NCBI GenBank assembly: GCA_017551675.1
Contig: JAFZLC010000047.1
Location: 144,576-208,575 of the forward strand
Origin: Paludibacteraceae bacterium
GTDB taxonomy: Bacteria > Bacteroidota > Bacteroidia > Bacteroidales > Paludibacteraceae
DNA: 64,000 nucleotides
Direction of reading: 5' to 3'
The notes below the pieces were generated by a model, which saw nothing but the letters and a program-made list of their open reading frames with translations, made no database searches and was not told the DNA's origin. Within the stretch, counting starts at the first letter, position 1. The number at the start of each line of letters is the position of its first letter. Position numbers and translations under genes: made by a program. Below are positions 56,171 to 64,000 of this stretch, in pieces.

Positions 56171-57594
56171 TCAATATACTTCACCTTCCAGCCTTTTGGT
56201 ATTCTGTTCTCTCCATATTCAAGAGACAGAGCTTTCGGACAGATGAAAGTGCCGGTTGGCCCGACGTTTACAACCCATTCAGAAGTTTCAGAACTTTCGT
56301 CAATCCATTTATCAAAAGACACATTGATTTCGGATAGGTTTGTGCAACTTGAGAACATTCCTTGATAACATCCATATGCCAACGACGTAGCAGGCAATTC
56401 AGGGGCTTTTGTGAGGTTTGTACAACCCGAGAACATTCCTTGATAACATCCATATGCCAATACCGGAGCAGGCAATGCAGGTGCTTTCTCCAATTTCTCG
56501 CATTTCATGAACATATATTGATAACAAGCTACGGCCAACTTTGTGGCAGGTAATTCCGGGGCTTGCGTCAGGTTTGCGCAGTCATAGAACATTAGCTGAT
56601 AACACCCTTCAGCCAACGACGTAGCAGGCAATTCAGGGGCTTTTGTGAGACTCGTACAACCCGAGAACATTTCTTTGTAACAATACCCCTCCAATGTTGT
56701 AGCAGGTAATTCGGGTGCATTTGTGAGACTTGTGCACCCTGAGAACATTCCGGAATAACAATGAGAAGCCAACGATGTAGCAGGTAATTCAGGTGCCTGA
56801 AGAAGTCCGGAGCAGTTCCTGAACATGCCAAAATAGCAATAAGAAGCCAACGATGTAGCAGGTAATTCCGGTGCCTGAAGAAGTCCGGAGCAGTTCCCGA
56901 ACATGCTAAAATAACAACGTTCAGCCAGTGTCGTAGCAGGTAATTCAGGAGCTTTTGTGAGGCTTGTGCAACCCAAGAACATTCCAGTATAACAGCTTTC
57001 AGTCAATGTTGTAGCAGGCAATTTAGGCGTTTGTGTCAGACTTGTACAGTCATAGAACATTAGCCCGTAACACCCTTCAGCCAAAGTAGTGGCTGGCAAT
57101 TCGGGTGCCTTTGTGAGACTTTTGCAACCCCAGAACATTCCTTTATAGCAACCTTCAGTCAACGTCGTAGCAGGCAATTCAGGTGCTTGGGTCAGACTTT
57201 TGCAACCAGAGAACAACGCAGAGAAACAGACACTGTTCGGAATGGTAAGACTTTCACCCTCACCGTCAATCAAGCTCATCACGCTTCCGCTGGCTGCTAT
57301 TTTCCCTGTCATCGTAAAATAAGAATGGTTATTTTCCCTTGAGAATCCTTTTGGATTATTTCCCCTCAGCAAAGCTTTGTCACCCTTGTGAACCAACGTG
57401 ATGGTATTACCTCCTTTTAATGCGCTCCATGTTTCTCCACCATCCAATGAATACTGTACGTCAGGAGTATTTTTATTGTTCACAATTCCGAACGAAGAGC
57501 CATCCTCCTCTGCCGTAAAGGTCAGATAGTTCGCCGCACTCGCCACACATGCGGCGCAGAGCATCATCATAAAAGCTGTAAATATTCTCTTCAT
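56167..57594 (-). CDS. Secreted Cys-rich 26-residue-repeat protein without sorting tail
   Basis: A 475-residue protein: signal peptide (about 1-20), an N-terminal beta domain (about 21-125, NYLTFTAEEDGSSFGI), then eleven tandem repeats of 26 residues with the core LTxAPELPATTLAxxCYxxMF and a Cys at positions 1 and 19 of each. The pattern recalls leucine-rich BspA-like surface repeats but the period (26) and Cys pair differ. It ends at IPKGWKVKYID, precisely where its paralogue at 57781 goes on, so it lacks a T9SS tail. Convergent with the barrel gene; the two stops overlap by 4 bp. Confidence 0.8.
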   Translation of the reverse strand: MKRIFTAFMMMLCAACVASAANYLTFTAEEDGSSFGIVNNKNTPDVQYSLDGGETWSALKGGNTITLVHKGDKALLRGNNPKGFSRENNHSYFTMTGKIAASGSVMSLIDGEGESLTIPNSVCFSALFSGCKSLTQAPELPATTLTEGCYKGMFWGCKSLTKAPELPATTLAEGCYGLMFYDCTSLTQTPKLPATTLTESCYTGMFLGCTSLTKAPELPATTLAERCYFSMFGNCSGLLQAPELPATSLASYCYFGMFRNCSGLLQAPELPATSLASHCYSGMFSGCTSLTNAPELPATTLEGYCYKEMFSGCTSLTKAPELPATSLAEGCYQLMFYDCANLTQAPELPATKLAVACYQYMFMKCEKLEKAPALPAPVLAYGCYQGMFSGCTNLTKAPELPATSLAYGCYQGMFSSCTNLSEINVSFDKWIDESSETSEWVVNVGPTGTFICPKALSLEYGENRIPKGWKVKYID

Positions 57595-57658
57595 AAGCTA
57601 TATATTTTTCTACTTAAACTTCTCGCCAGCTCATCCTTACACGACTTGCACGACCTGA

Positions 57659-57741
57659 GCCCCAACGGGGCGGTGACAACACAGGCAGGGGTGTAAACCC
57701 CTGTGAATGATGCGGCGGTGCAATCATAGCCCTATAAGGGC
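57659..57741. repeat. Cluster of three GC-rich palindromes (REP-like)
   Basis: GCCCC-AAC-GGGGC (57659-57671), CAGGGGT-GTAA-ACCCCTG (57686-57703) and GCCCT-ATA-AGGGC (57729-57741). Such AGCCCTNNAGGGC units are widespread in Bacteroidota intergenic DNA. A possible remnant is GCCCCGATAGGGGC at about 8487-8500. Confidence 0.65.
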
Positions 57742-57780
57742 GACATCCTGGTATTTATAACCGAATTGTGTCGGTGCCCC

Positions 57781-60015
57781 TTAGCGCACCAACACAACCG
57801 ATGTACCATTATTCGTGCGGACCACATAAACACCCTTGGCTGGCACGCTCAACGCACGCTCCTCATCCGCGGAGTAGGAGACCGCAACTCGCTTGCCCGA
57901 CAAATCATAGATCGAAACTTCTCCTTTTGCACCACGGACGTAGATGGTTAAATCATCGCTCCATACGGTGATGTTGTTGGCTAATGTGGTGTTTACACCA
58001 GAGCCTTCGCCTTCGATATATTTCACCGTCCAACCCTCAGGGATCCTGCTTATTCCATATTCGAGAGCCAATGCTTTCGGACAGATAAAGGTGCCGGTAG
58101 GGGCTACGTTTTCGACCCATTCAGCAGTGCTTCTATAATAATCTGACCAAGTAGCAAATGAGACATTTATTTCGGACAGGCTGGTACAACCAAAGAACAT
58201 CCTGTCATAACAAAAATCAGTCAATGTCGTGGCAGGCAATTCTGGGGCTTGCGTCAGACTGGTGCAACCTGAGAACATTTCAAAGTAACAAAAATCGGAC
58301 AATGTCGTAGCTGGCAGTTTTGGTGCTTGTGTCAGACTGGTGCAACCGTAGAACATATCAGCATAACAACCCTCAGCCAACGTAGTAGCTGGCAGCTCGG
58401 GTGCTTGCGTCAGACTGGTGCAACCCAAGAACATCAAACTATAACAACCATTCTCTACGTTTGATGTAGTTGGCAATGTTGTGGCCGGCAATTCGGGTGC
58501 TTGCGTCAGATTGGTACAATCAGCGAACATCCCGAAATAACAAGCTTCAGCCAACGTAGTTGCTGGCAGTTTGGGCGCTTGCGTCAGACTTGTGCAACCT
58601 TCGAACATATCTCGATAACAACTATAAGCCAATGTCGTCGCAGGCAATTCGGGTGCTTGCGTCAGACTTGTGCAACCTTGGAACAATTTATAGAAACAGT
58701 AATTCCCAGGAACTTCCGTAGAAAGACCTACTCCATCGATCAGACTCATCACACTACCGCTGGCGGCCACTTTTCCTGTCATCTTTAAGGTTGAAAATTG
58801 ATTCCAATCCTTTGAGAACCCTTCGGGATTATTACCCCTCAGTAAAGCCTTGTCTCCCTTATGGGCCAACGTGATGGTATCGCCTGCAGCCAGTGCTGTC
58901 CAGGTTTCTCCACCATCTAATGAATACTGCACGTCTGGATTGTTATCTTTGTTCACAATTCCGAACGAAGAGCCATCCTCCTCCGCCGTGAAGGTGAGGT
59001 AGTTGGTCTCCACCGCAACCGTATCATCAATATATTTCACCGTCCAACCTTCCGGTATTCTGTCCACTCCATACTCAAGCGGCAGAGCTTTCGGGCAGTA
59101 GAAGGTGCCGGTAGGGGCGACGTTTTCGACCCAACGATAAGTGTTGTCTTCCCAACGATCAGTGCTATCTCTCCACTTGACGAAGGCTACACTGATTTCA
59201 GACAAGTTCGTACACCCTGAGAACATTCCGAGATAACAACTATTTTTCGCATTTGAGTTGGCCAGCAATTCTGGAGCTGGCAATTTTGGAGCTTGTGTCA
59301 GACTGGTGCAACCTGAGAACATGTATTGATAACAAGCACTTACCAACGTCGTTGCTGGCAATTCTGGGGCTTGCGTAAGGCTGGTGCAACCTTTGAACAT
59401 GTATCCATAGCACCATTCGGACAATGTTGTCGCCGGCAATGCTGGTGCCTGCGTCAGGCTGGTGCATCCTTCGAACATATATTGATAACAATGATCTGCC
59501 AACGTTGTAGCAGGCAATTCAGGGGCTTGCGTCAGACTGGTGCAACCTTGGAACATACCAGCATAACAACCATCAGACAATTTCGTGGCAGGCAGTTCAG
59601 GGGCTTGCGTAAGACTCGTGCACCTCCAGAACAAATTAACGAAGCAGTATTCCCCAGTTATTTCCGTAGAAAGTCCTGTTCCATCGATCAGACTCATCAC
59701 GCTACCGCTGGCGGCTATCTTGCCCGTCATCGTAAAAGACGAGTATTTATCATACCCCTTTGAGAACCCTTCCAGATTATCTCCCCTCAGCAAAGCCTTG
59801 TCACCCTTATGGGCCAACGTGATGGTATCGCCTGCAGCCAGTGCGGTCCAGGTTTCTCCACCATCCAATGAATACTGCACGTCAGGATTATTTTTTTCGT
59901 TCATAATTCCAAACGTAGAACTATCCTCCTCTGCCGTAAAGGTCAGATAATTAGCCGCGCTCGCCACGCATGCGGCGCAGAGCATCATAATGAAAGTCGT
60001 AATTATTTTCTTCAT
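57781..60015 (-). CDS. Two-module Cys-rich repeat protein with T9SS type A tail
   Basis: A 744-residue secreted protein (signal about 1-20). It has two copies of the module seen alone in the neighbour at 56167: beta domain plus five 26-residue repeats (about 21-335), then beta domain plus six repeats (about 340-665). Each repeat carries Cys at positions 1 and 19; two repeats are stretched by an Asn/Ser-rich insert. The C-terminus (about 670-744: ITVWSDDLTIYVRGAKGEV, SIYDLSGKRVA, GVYVVRTNNG) is a type A sorting domain, so it should be surface-attached. Module duplication is recent, judging by sequence identity. Confidence 0.85.
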   Translation of the reverse strand: MKKIITTFIMMLCAACVASAANYLTFTAEEDSSTFGIMNEKNNPDVQYSLDGGETWTALAAGDTITLAHKGDKALLRGDNLEGFSKGYDKYSSFTMTGKIAASGSVMSLIDGTGLSTEITGEYCFVNLFWRCTSLTQAPELPATKLSDGCYAGMFQGCTSLTQAPELPATTLADHCYQYMFEGCTSLTQAPALPATTLSEWCYGYMFKGCTSLTQAPELPATTLVSACYQYMFSGCTSLTQAPKLPAPELLANSNAKNSCYLGMFSGCTNLSEISVAFVKWRDSTDRWEDNTYRWVENVAPTGTFYCPKALPLEYGVDRIPEGWTVKYIDDTVAVETNYLTFTAEEDGSSFGIVNKDNNPDVQYSLDGGETWTALAAGDTITLAHKGDKALLRGNNPEGFSKDWNQFSTLKMTGKVAASGSVMSLIDGVGLSTEVPGNYCFYKLFQGCTSLTQAPELPATTLAYSCYRDMFEGCTSLTQAPKLPATTLAEACYFGMFADCTNLTQAPELPATTLPTTSNVENGCYSLMFLGCTSLTQAPELPATTLAEGCYADMFYGCTSLTQAPKLPATTLSDFCYFEMFSGCTSLTQAPELPATTLTDFCYDRMFFGCTSLSEINVSFATWSDYYRSTAEWVENVAPTGTFICPKALALEYGISRIPEGWTVKYIEGEGSGVNTTLANNITVWSDDLTIYVRGAKGEVSIYDLSGKRVAVSYSADEERALSVPAKGVYVVRTNNGTSVVLVR

Positions 60016-60229
60016 AACGTTATATTATTATTCCCCTTATTCTTTATATCAAAATACCAGAACACCAGAATACTTTGCGATGATTTTGTGTCCTAAAATA
60101 ATTGTAAAGGTAATACAGATTCAAAAAAATTAACATTTATTTCACCCTCTCTAATGATTTATTGATTTATGTTAATGATATATATTATTTGTTTATATTG
60201 CGCATCAACGACAAATTGTTGATGAAGTG

Positions 60230-60248
60230 GGGCGAATGTTATTCGCCC
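60230..60248. repeat. REP-like palindrome, second copy
   Basis: GGGCGAAT-GTT-ATTCGCCC. Shares both arms with the terminator at 6105-6126. A degraded half, GCGAATGGGCC, follows at about 60258. Confidence 0.7.
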
Positions 60249-60327
60249 GTACATTATGCGAATGGGCCTTTCTGTCCAGTTATTGTCCGTCCCTGACAGT
60301 TCTTAATTTCATGTTTGAAAATTATGA

Positions 60328-60362
60328 AAGGAGGATGGCCACTTTGCTTGACCATCCTCCTT
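60328..60362. terminator. Strong hairpin downstream of the lamin-tail gene
   Basis: AAGGAGGATGG (60328-60338) pairs with CCATCCTCCTT (60352-60362). It lies about 195 bp beyond the minus-strand stop at 60556. It lacks a clear T-run, so termination is uncertain. Confidence 0.45.
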
Positions 60363-60397
60363 CCGTTTTCAATCCATCAACCTATTTCAATTTTTAA

Positions 60398-60543
60398 CGG
60401 ACAGAAATAAATTTATATATGATATGAGTCGCTTCGCGAGAAATCACACAAATCTGATCAAATCATACAAATCTATCTCGGCAATCAAATCCATAGGAAA
60501 ACATATTTGTTAGATTTGCAAAGATTTGTAAGATTTCTGTCCG
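60398..60543. repeat. Segment bounded by 11-bp inverted repeats, possible MITE-like element
   Basis: CGGACAGAAAT (60398-60408) and ATTTCTGTCCG (60533-60543) enclose 146 bp with several ACAAATCT and AGATTTG units. No transposase and no obvious target duplication. Confidence 0.45.
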
Positions 60544-60555
60544 AAGGACACTCCG

Positions 60556-62310
60556 TTAACGTGAAATCAACACAACAAATGAGCGAGTGATGCGTCTGCC
60601 CGAATGTGCGTTGATGGCCTCCATCCTTACGATGTAAGGGGCAGTTGGAAGCGCACGTCCATTGTTGTCGGTTCCATCCCATTCGATGACCCCATCCATG
60701 GAGAGGGTTGCATTGCGAATGATCTCTTTTACACACACACCATTGGTATGATACACCCTGATAGTTGCGATGTAATTAGGTGCATCTAATTGATATTTTA
60801 GTTGGAAGTGATGCTCCTCTCCGTAGAGTGGATAACATACCTCCGTTGCATCAAAGCGGATGTCGTCGATACCGTTCTCTCTTGTTGTCTTGCTACTTGA
60901 AAAATAGCCAGGTGTGGCATATCCATTTATGCTTGCAGAGGATACCCATTCGTCGCTATCAACACTAACTCTTTCCAGCGAGACTCCCGTTCCCTTGTTT
61001 GGAACATTCTCTTCGTGCATTGCTGCTTCGTAATAGAAATTGTCGATGATAAGTGAGTCTTTGCTACGGAAAAGCACAATAGCCCCTGTTTCATTACGAA
61101 GTGAAGGGAAGGAGCTCATCTCGATGAAGGCGCTTTCTTCACATTGATAGAAAGCGGTGACTCCCTCTTTGTTGTTGGTCAGCACCTTAATCTCCTTTGG
61201 AAATATCAGACAAGGCTCCGATGCAATTTTTTTTGCTGAATAGAGAGATGAATCGTTTGATTTGCGGGTGGAGAATTTCAATAGGGAGAGGTCTAACACC
61301 ATGTCGCTCTTGTTATAAATCTCTACAAATTCACTTCCATCCCTGTTGGGTACAAACAAAACCTCTGTAAACAGCAGGTCTTGAGCCTCAATCTCGTCGA
61401 TATGTGCAAATTTTAATAACGTATCGCATGCGTTCCCTCTGAAGTCGCGTATGTCGGTCAGTGCCAGTTCGTATTTCTGTCCGTTCTTCATGGAGTCGTT
61501 GAGGCGGATAGAGAGTTGGTTGTGTGCATTGTTCCATTCGACTGTATGATCAAGCTGTGGATTCATACTCAACTGAAAGAAATCTTCGTTGATCCACTCG
61601 TCAAATTGAACGGTTAACAGAGTGTCGGTAGGCGTGAAGGATTTGATGGTTGGGTGCTCATGGTCTTCCTCGCCATCACCCTCTACGATGATGTCGTCGA
61701 AAGTTATCTTGTTTGCATTCGTCTTGGTGTATTTGCAATAGATGCCAGTGAAGGAGGATGTCAGAAAGGTGGAGTCGGAGACGGAGAACTCTTCCGTAAA
61801 CTGACTTTCCTCATTTAGTTTTGTATACACCTTCCATTCAGCGTTTTGTCCTCTGATCACCTTCAGAGAAAGATCGATTGATGAGGTGTCGATTCTGTTT
61901 TCGATACTCTCACCAATCTTTTTGGAGGAGGTACCCTTCATTCTGTAGAGTAAGATTTGTTTGTTCGTGTTGCCGATTTGGAGGTAATAACCATCAAGAC
62001 CTTCGTTGAGGATGGGACTGTTGCTGGTCAGGTAATAGCGAACATAGTTGGATCCGGAAGGTTTGAACTTCATTTGAAGATGCATCTCCCAGGAGCCGTT
62101 GTCGATGGCTGTTGAGTAGGTAGAGAGGTAGGCCGACCCGGTTTTCATAGTGTCGTTTAGTTGTAGTTGTTCGTTTTCCAAAACAAACTTGGAAGTTTCT
62201 CCACCCCACGAGGATGGGAGGTTTCCCGTCGAAAAATGCTCAGAAATTTGAGCGTTCGTTACCATTGTGAAAAAGATTCCCACAAAAACAGATAAAATTC
62301 TTTGTCTCAT
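60556..62310 (-). CDS. Secreted lamin-tail-domain protein
   Basis: A 584-residue protein with a signal peptide (about 1-20, ending in TNAQ). A concanavalin-like beta-sandwich (about 22-210, EHFSTGNLPSSWGG) comes first, then an Ig-like part (about 215-300), a lamin-tail domain (about 305-460, LLFTEVLFVPNRDGSEFVEIYN with NGYATPGYFSSS closing) and a C-terminal FlgD-like beta domain (about 490-584, EWDGTDNNGRALPTAPYIVRM) that may act as a sorting or anchoring unit. The layout is common in secreted Bacteroidota proteins; some bind or process DNA or polysaccharide, but no catalytic motif is visible here. Confidence 0.78.
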   Translation of the reverse strand: MRQRILSVFVGIFFTMVTNAQISEHFSTGNLPSSWGGETSKFVLENEQLQLNDTMKTGSAYLSTYSTAIDNGSWEMHLQMKFKPSGSNYVRYYLTSNSPILNEGLDGYYLQIGNTNKQILLYRMKGTSSKKIGESIENRIDTSSIDLSLKVIRGQNAEWKVYTKLNEESQFTEEFSVSDSTFLTSSFTGIYCKYTKTNANKITFDDIIVEGDGEEDHEHPTIKSFTPTDTLLTVQFDEWINEDFFQLSMNPQLDHTVEWNNAHNQLSIRLNDSMKNGQKYELALTDIRDFRGNACDTLLKFAHIDEIEAQDLLFTEVLFVPNRDGSEFVEIYNKSDMVLDLSLLKFSTRKSNDSSLYSAKKIASEPCLIFPKEIKVLTNNKEGVTAFYQCEESAFIEMSSFPSLRNETGAIVLFRSKDSLIIDNFYYEAAMHEENVPNKGTGVSLERVSVDSDEWVSSASINGYATPGYFSSSKTTRENGIDDIRFDATEVCYPLYGEEHHFQLKYQLDAPNYIATIRVYHTNGVCVKEIIRNATLSMDGVIEWDGTDNNGRALPTAPYIVRMEAINAHSGRRITRSFVVLISR

Positions 62311-62336
62311 TTTACAGATATTTATTTGTTATAAAC

Positions 62337-62344
62337 TATCTTTG
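62337..62344 (+). promoter_or_regulatory. -7 box of the asd promoter
   Basis: TATCTTTG, 77 bp before ATG 62421. No properly spaced TTTG. Confidence 0.5.
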
Positions 62345-62355
62345 CACAGGCGTTG

Positions 62356-62363
62356 CAAAATTA
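62356..62363 (-). promoter_or_regulatory. -7 box of the divergent lamin-tail gene
   Basis: Minus-strand TAATTTTG, 46 bp before ATG 62310. It lies next to the asd -7 box, so the two divergent promoters would overlap. Confidence 0.4.
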
Positions 62364-62420
62364 TGGATAAAAAATGATATTGTAACGATTTTTGTACAAT
62401 AATTAACAAAAAATAATTGA

Positions 62421-63431
62421 ATGAGAGTAGCAATTGTTGGAACGAGTGGAGCAGTCGGACAAGAGTTCCTTCGTGTTTTAGCAGAAAGAAATTTTCCGTT
62501 GGATGATTTAGTTTTGTTCGGATCATCCAGAAGTGCAGGGTCTGTTTACGAGTTTAAGGGAAAGAAATATACCGTAAAGGAGTTGAAGCACAACGATGAC
62601 TTCAAGGGTGTGGATATCGCATTTACCTCTGCAGGAGCAAGTATTTCAAAAGAGTTTGCTGCTGACATCACAAAGTATGGCGCTGTGATGATCGATAATT
62701 CAAGTGCCTTCCGTATGGATCCTGATGTTCCATTGGTAGTCCCTGAATGTAATGCTGAGGATGCATTGAATCGTCCAAGAGGCATTATCGCCAACCCTAA
62801 CTGTACTACCATCATGATGGTGGTTGTTCTTCAACCTATTGAGAAAATCAGTCACATCAAGCGTATTCACGTGGCTAGTTATCAAGCTGCCAGTGGTGCT
62901 GGTGCTGCTGCAATGGCTGAGTTGGAACAACAATATCGTGAAGTGTTGGACAACAAACCTGTGACGGTTAATAAGTTCGCTTATCAATTGGCATATAATG
63001 TAATTCCTCAGATCGATGTCTTTACTGACAATGGATATACAAAAGAGGAGATGAAGATGTTTAACGAAACAAAGAAGATCATGCATAGCGATGTGAATTG
63101 TTCTGCTATGTGCGTTCGCGTTCCTTCTCTTCGTTCTCACTCTGAGGCTGTATGGATTGAAACTGAGAAGCCTATCAGCGTAGAACAAGCTCGTGAGGCT
63201 TTCGAAAAGGGCGAAGGTATCCAATTGATGGATGATCCTGCTAACAAGAAATATCCAATGCCTCTCTTCTTGGCTGGTAAGGATGATGTTTACGTAGGTC
63301 GTATCCGTAAGGACTTGTCTTGCGAAAATGGTCTTACTCTTTGGTTGGTAGGCGACCAAATCAAGAAAGGTGCTGCTTTGAACGCTGTTCAGATTGCTGA
63401 GTACCTTATCAAGGTTGGTAATGTAAAATAA
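62421..63431 (+). CDS. asd: Aspartate-semialdehyde dehydrogenase
   Basis: A 336-residue NADP-dependent enzyme that reduces aspartyl phosphate to aspartate semialdehyde for lysine, threonine, methionine and diaminopimelate. The nucleotide motif [10 protein letters not shown] (7-16) and SSRSAG (35-40) are present; the catalytic Cys128 lies in NPNCTT and the substrate-binding/catalytic His in [11 protein letters not shown] (about residue 238). Length is normal for the Gram-positive/Bacteroidota type. It is alone, with its own promoter and terminator. Confidence 0.93.
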   Translation: MRVAIVGTSGAVGQEFLRVLAERNFPLDDLVLFGSSRSAGSVYEFKGKKYTVKELKHNDDFKGVDIAFTSAGASISKEFAADITKYGAVMIDNSSAFRMDPDVPLVVPECNAEDALNRPRGIIANPNCTTIMMVVVLQPIEKISHIKRIHVASYQAASGAGAAAMAELEQQYREVLDNKPVTVNKFAYQLAYNVIPQIDVFTDNGYTKEEMKMFNETKKIMHSDVNCSAMCVRVPSLRSHSEAVWIETEKPISVEQAREAFEKGEGIQLMDDPANKKYPMPLFLAGKDDVYVGRIRKDLSCENGLTLWLVGDQIKKGAALNAVQIAEYLIKVGNVK

Positions 63432-63446
63432 TTAAAATGATATTAG

Positions 63447-63481
63447 AGGGTTGTCTGGATTTTGCAGACAACCCTTTTTTT
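63447..63481 (+). terminator. Rho-independent terminator after asd
   Basis: AGGGTTGTCTG (63447-63457) pairs with CAGACAACCCT (63465-63475), then a T-run. Confidence 0.92.
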
Positions 63482-63485
63482 GTCT

Positions 63486-64000
63486 ATGCGGTCACTAATC
63501 TCAAATATTAGATTCCCACTTTGTGTGCTGATTGTATTTATGCATTGCAATCCGCCCGTTTTTTGTGAGTCTATTGTTCGATTAGGTACCTATAGGGAAT
63601 TTAATCTGTTCCACGGATTCCTCTATGAATCCCTCTTCCGCTTGTGCGTTCCTATCTTTTTTATCATATCTGGTTATCTCTTTTTTATCAATATAGACCA
63701 ATTCACGAAAGGTGTCTATTGTGAGAAACTCCATCGTCGTCTTCATTCCCTACTGATTCCCTACTTAGTGTGGAATGGGGTGGTCTTCCTCCTTTACTAT
63801 CTGGGATCCATGACGATTGCTCCTATGCCATCGGGTAAGGCGGCGACAAGCTTTTCCTTTTCTGATTTTATTTGGTCGTTTTGGAACATCGGTCATGTCT
63901 ATGGCGACGACTCTTTCACGGGGTTGGTGCTTGATATCCCGTTATGGTATGTGCGTGATTTGATGGTTATCTCCCTTCTCTCACCTTTACTTTATCTTCT
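63486..64000 (+). CDS. Acyltransferase-3 family membrane protein, 3' end outside the window
   Basis: An open frame from ATG 63486 to the window end (171 codons, no stop). The N-terminus MRSLISNIRFPLCVLIVFMH has the family's first helix with the catalytic-type His, and RLCVPIFFIISGYLFF (about 57-72) is the conserved second helix ending in SGYLF. LDIPLWYVRDLMV (about 150-162) matches the WY-x-R-x-L motif. Such enzymes O-acylate surface sugars or other periplasmic substrates. The start is only 5 bp after the asd terminator, so its promoter must overlap that hairpin or transcription must read through. Confidence 0.85.
   Translation, partial: MRSLISNIRFPLCVLIVFMHCNPPVFCESIVRLGTYREFNLFHGFLYESLFRLCVPIFFIISGYLFFINIDQFTKGVYCEKLHRRLHSLLIPYLVWNGVVFLLYYLGSMTIAPMPSGKAATSFSFSDFIWSFWNIGHVYGDDSFTGLVLDIPLWYVRDLMVISLLSPLLYL

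Larger units (their letters stand above)
60016..60555. other. 540-bp intergenic region made of palindromes and repeats
   Basis: No gene found. It contains CATCAAC/GTTGATG (60203-60224), the REP-like palindrome at 60230-60248, a strong hairpin at 60328-60362 and an inverted-repeat-bounded segment at 60398-60543 rich in AAATCT/AGATTT units. Confidence 0.6.

Noticed and set aside
1..64000. tRNA, rRNA, CRISPR arrays and insertion sequences
   Set aside because: None was recognised by eye. Tandem repeats seen are within protein genes or are palindromes without spacer-repeat structure. A tRNA scan was not possible here.

Overview
The window looks like chromosomal DNA from the order Bacteroidales (phylum Bacteroidota). 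Four things point there: many type IX secretion (T9SS) cargo proteins with type A and type B C-terminal sorting domains, a PorP/SprF protein, promoters of the Bacteroidota form (TTTG, about 19 bp, TAnnTTTG) with no strong Shine-Dalgarno sites, and families typical of the group (DUF4292, DUF4491, DUF1015, FISUMP, DUF4143, and an N-succinyl/acetylornithine transcarbamylase in place of ornithine transcarbamylase). Genus and family cannot be fixed. I saw no rRNA, tRNA, CRISPR array, transposase or phage gene.

Layout. 1-6.1 kb: one plus-strand run of a TPR protein (cut by the window edge), a DUF4292 lipoprotein, a LytM-fold activator with no catalytic residues, a Wzz-like protein, a Gfo/Idh/MocA oxidoreductase and an SpmA-SpmB fusion. 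6.4-14.4 kb: secreted proteins of poorly known function (short CTD protein, FISUMP protein, YD-repeat-like protein, CotH/lamin-tail protein) and a 57-residue membrane protein. 14.5-17.1 kb: argF' facing DUF1015 and DUF4491. 17.4-26.3 kb: a 2595-residue T9SS type B protein (RCC1 propeller plus Ig-like modules) followed by its probable PorP/SprF partner. 26.4-29.4 kb: housekeeping genes cysE, birA, aroQ and xerD. 29.5-34.2 kb: serine hydrolase, flippase and a dicarboxylate transporter. 34.4-37.5 kb: a T9SS type A protein overlapping a Cthe_2159-like beta-helix protein.

37.5-42.8 kb: a DUF4143 ATPase behind two copies of a palindromic repeat, a PHP phosphoesterase, an arginase-fold protein lacking half its metal ligands, and a second YD-repeat-like protein. 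42.9-47.4 kb: a CHASE2 / caspase-WG / DUF4384 cluster that looks like an envelope sensor-protease unit. 47.4-56.2 kb: a 600-bp regulatory region with a sigma-54-like site, a 2268-residue HYR-rich T9SS type B protein, and an outer-membrane barrel gene broken by one in-frame amber codon. 56.2-62.3 kb, minus strand: two Cys-rich 26-residue-repeat proteins and a lamin-tail protein. 62.4-64 kb: asd and the start of an acyltransferase-3 gene.

The main theme is cell-surface building: about ten predicted secreted or surface proteins, two giant adhesin-like genes each followed by an outer-membrane protein gene, and scattered amino-acid and cofactor genes. The most notable loci are the CHASE2-caspase-DUF4384 cluster, the amber-split barrel gene, the palindrome-DUF4143 unit and the degenerate arginase and LytM proteins.
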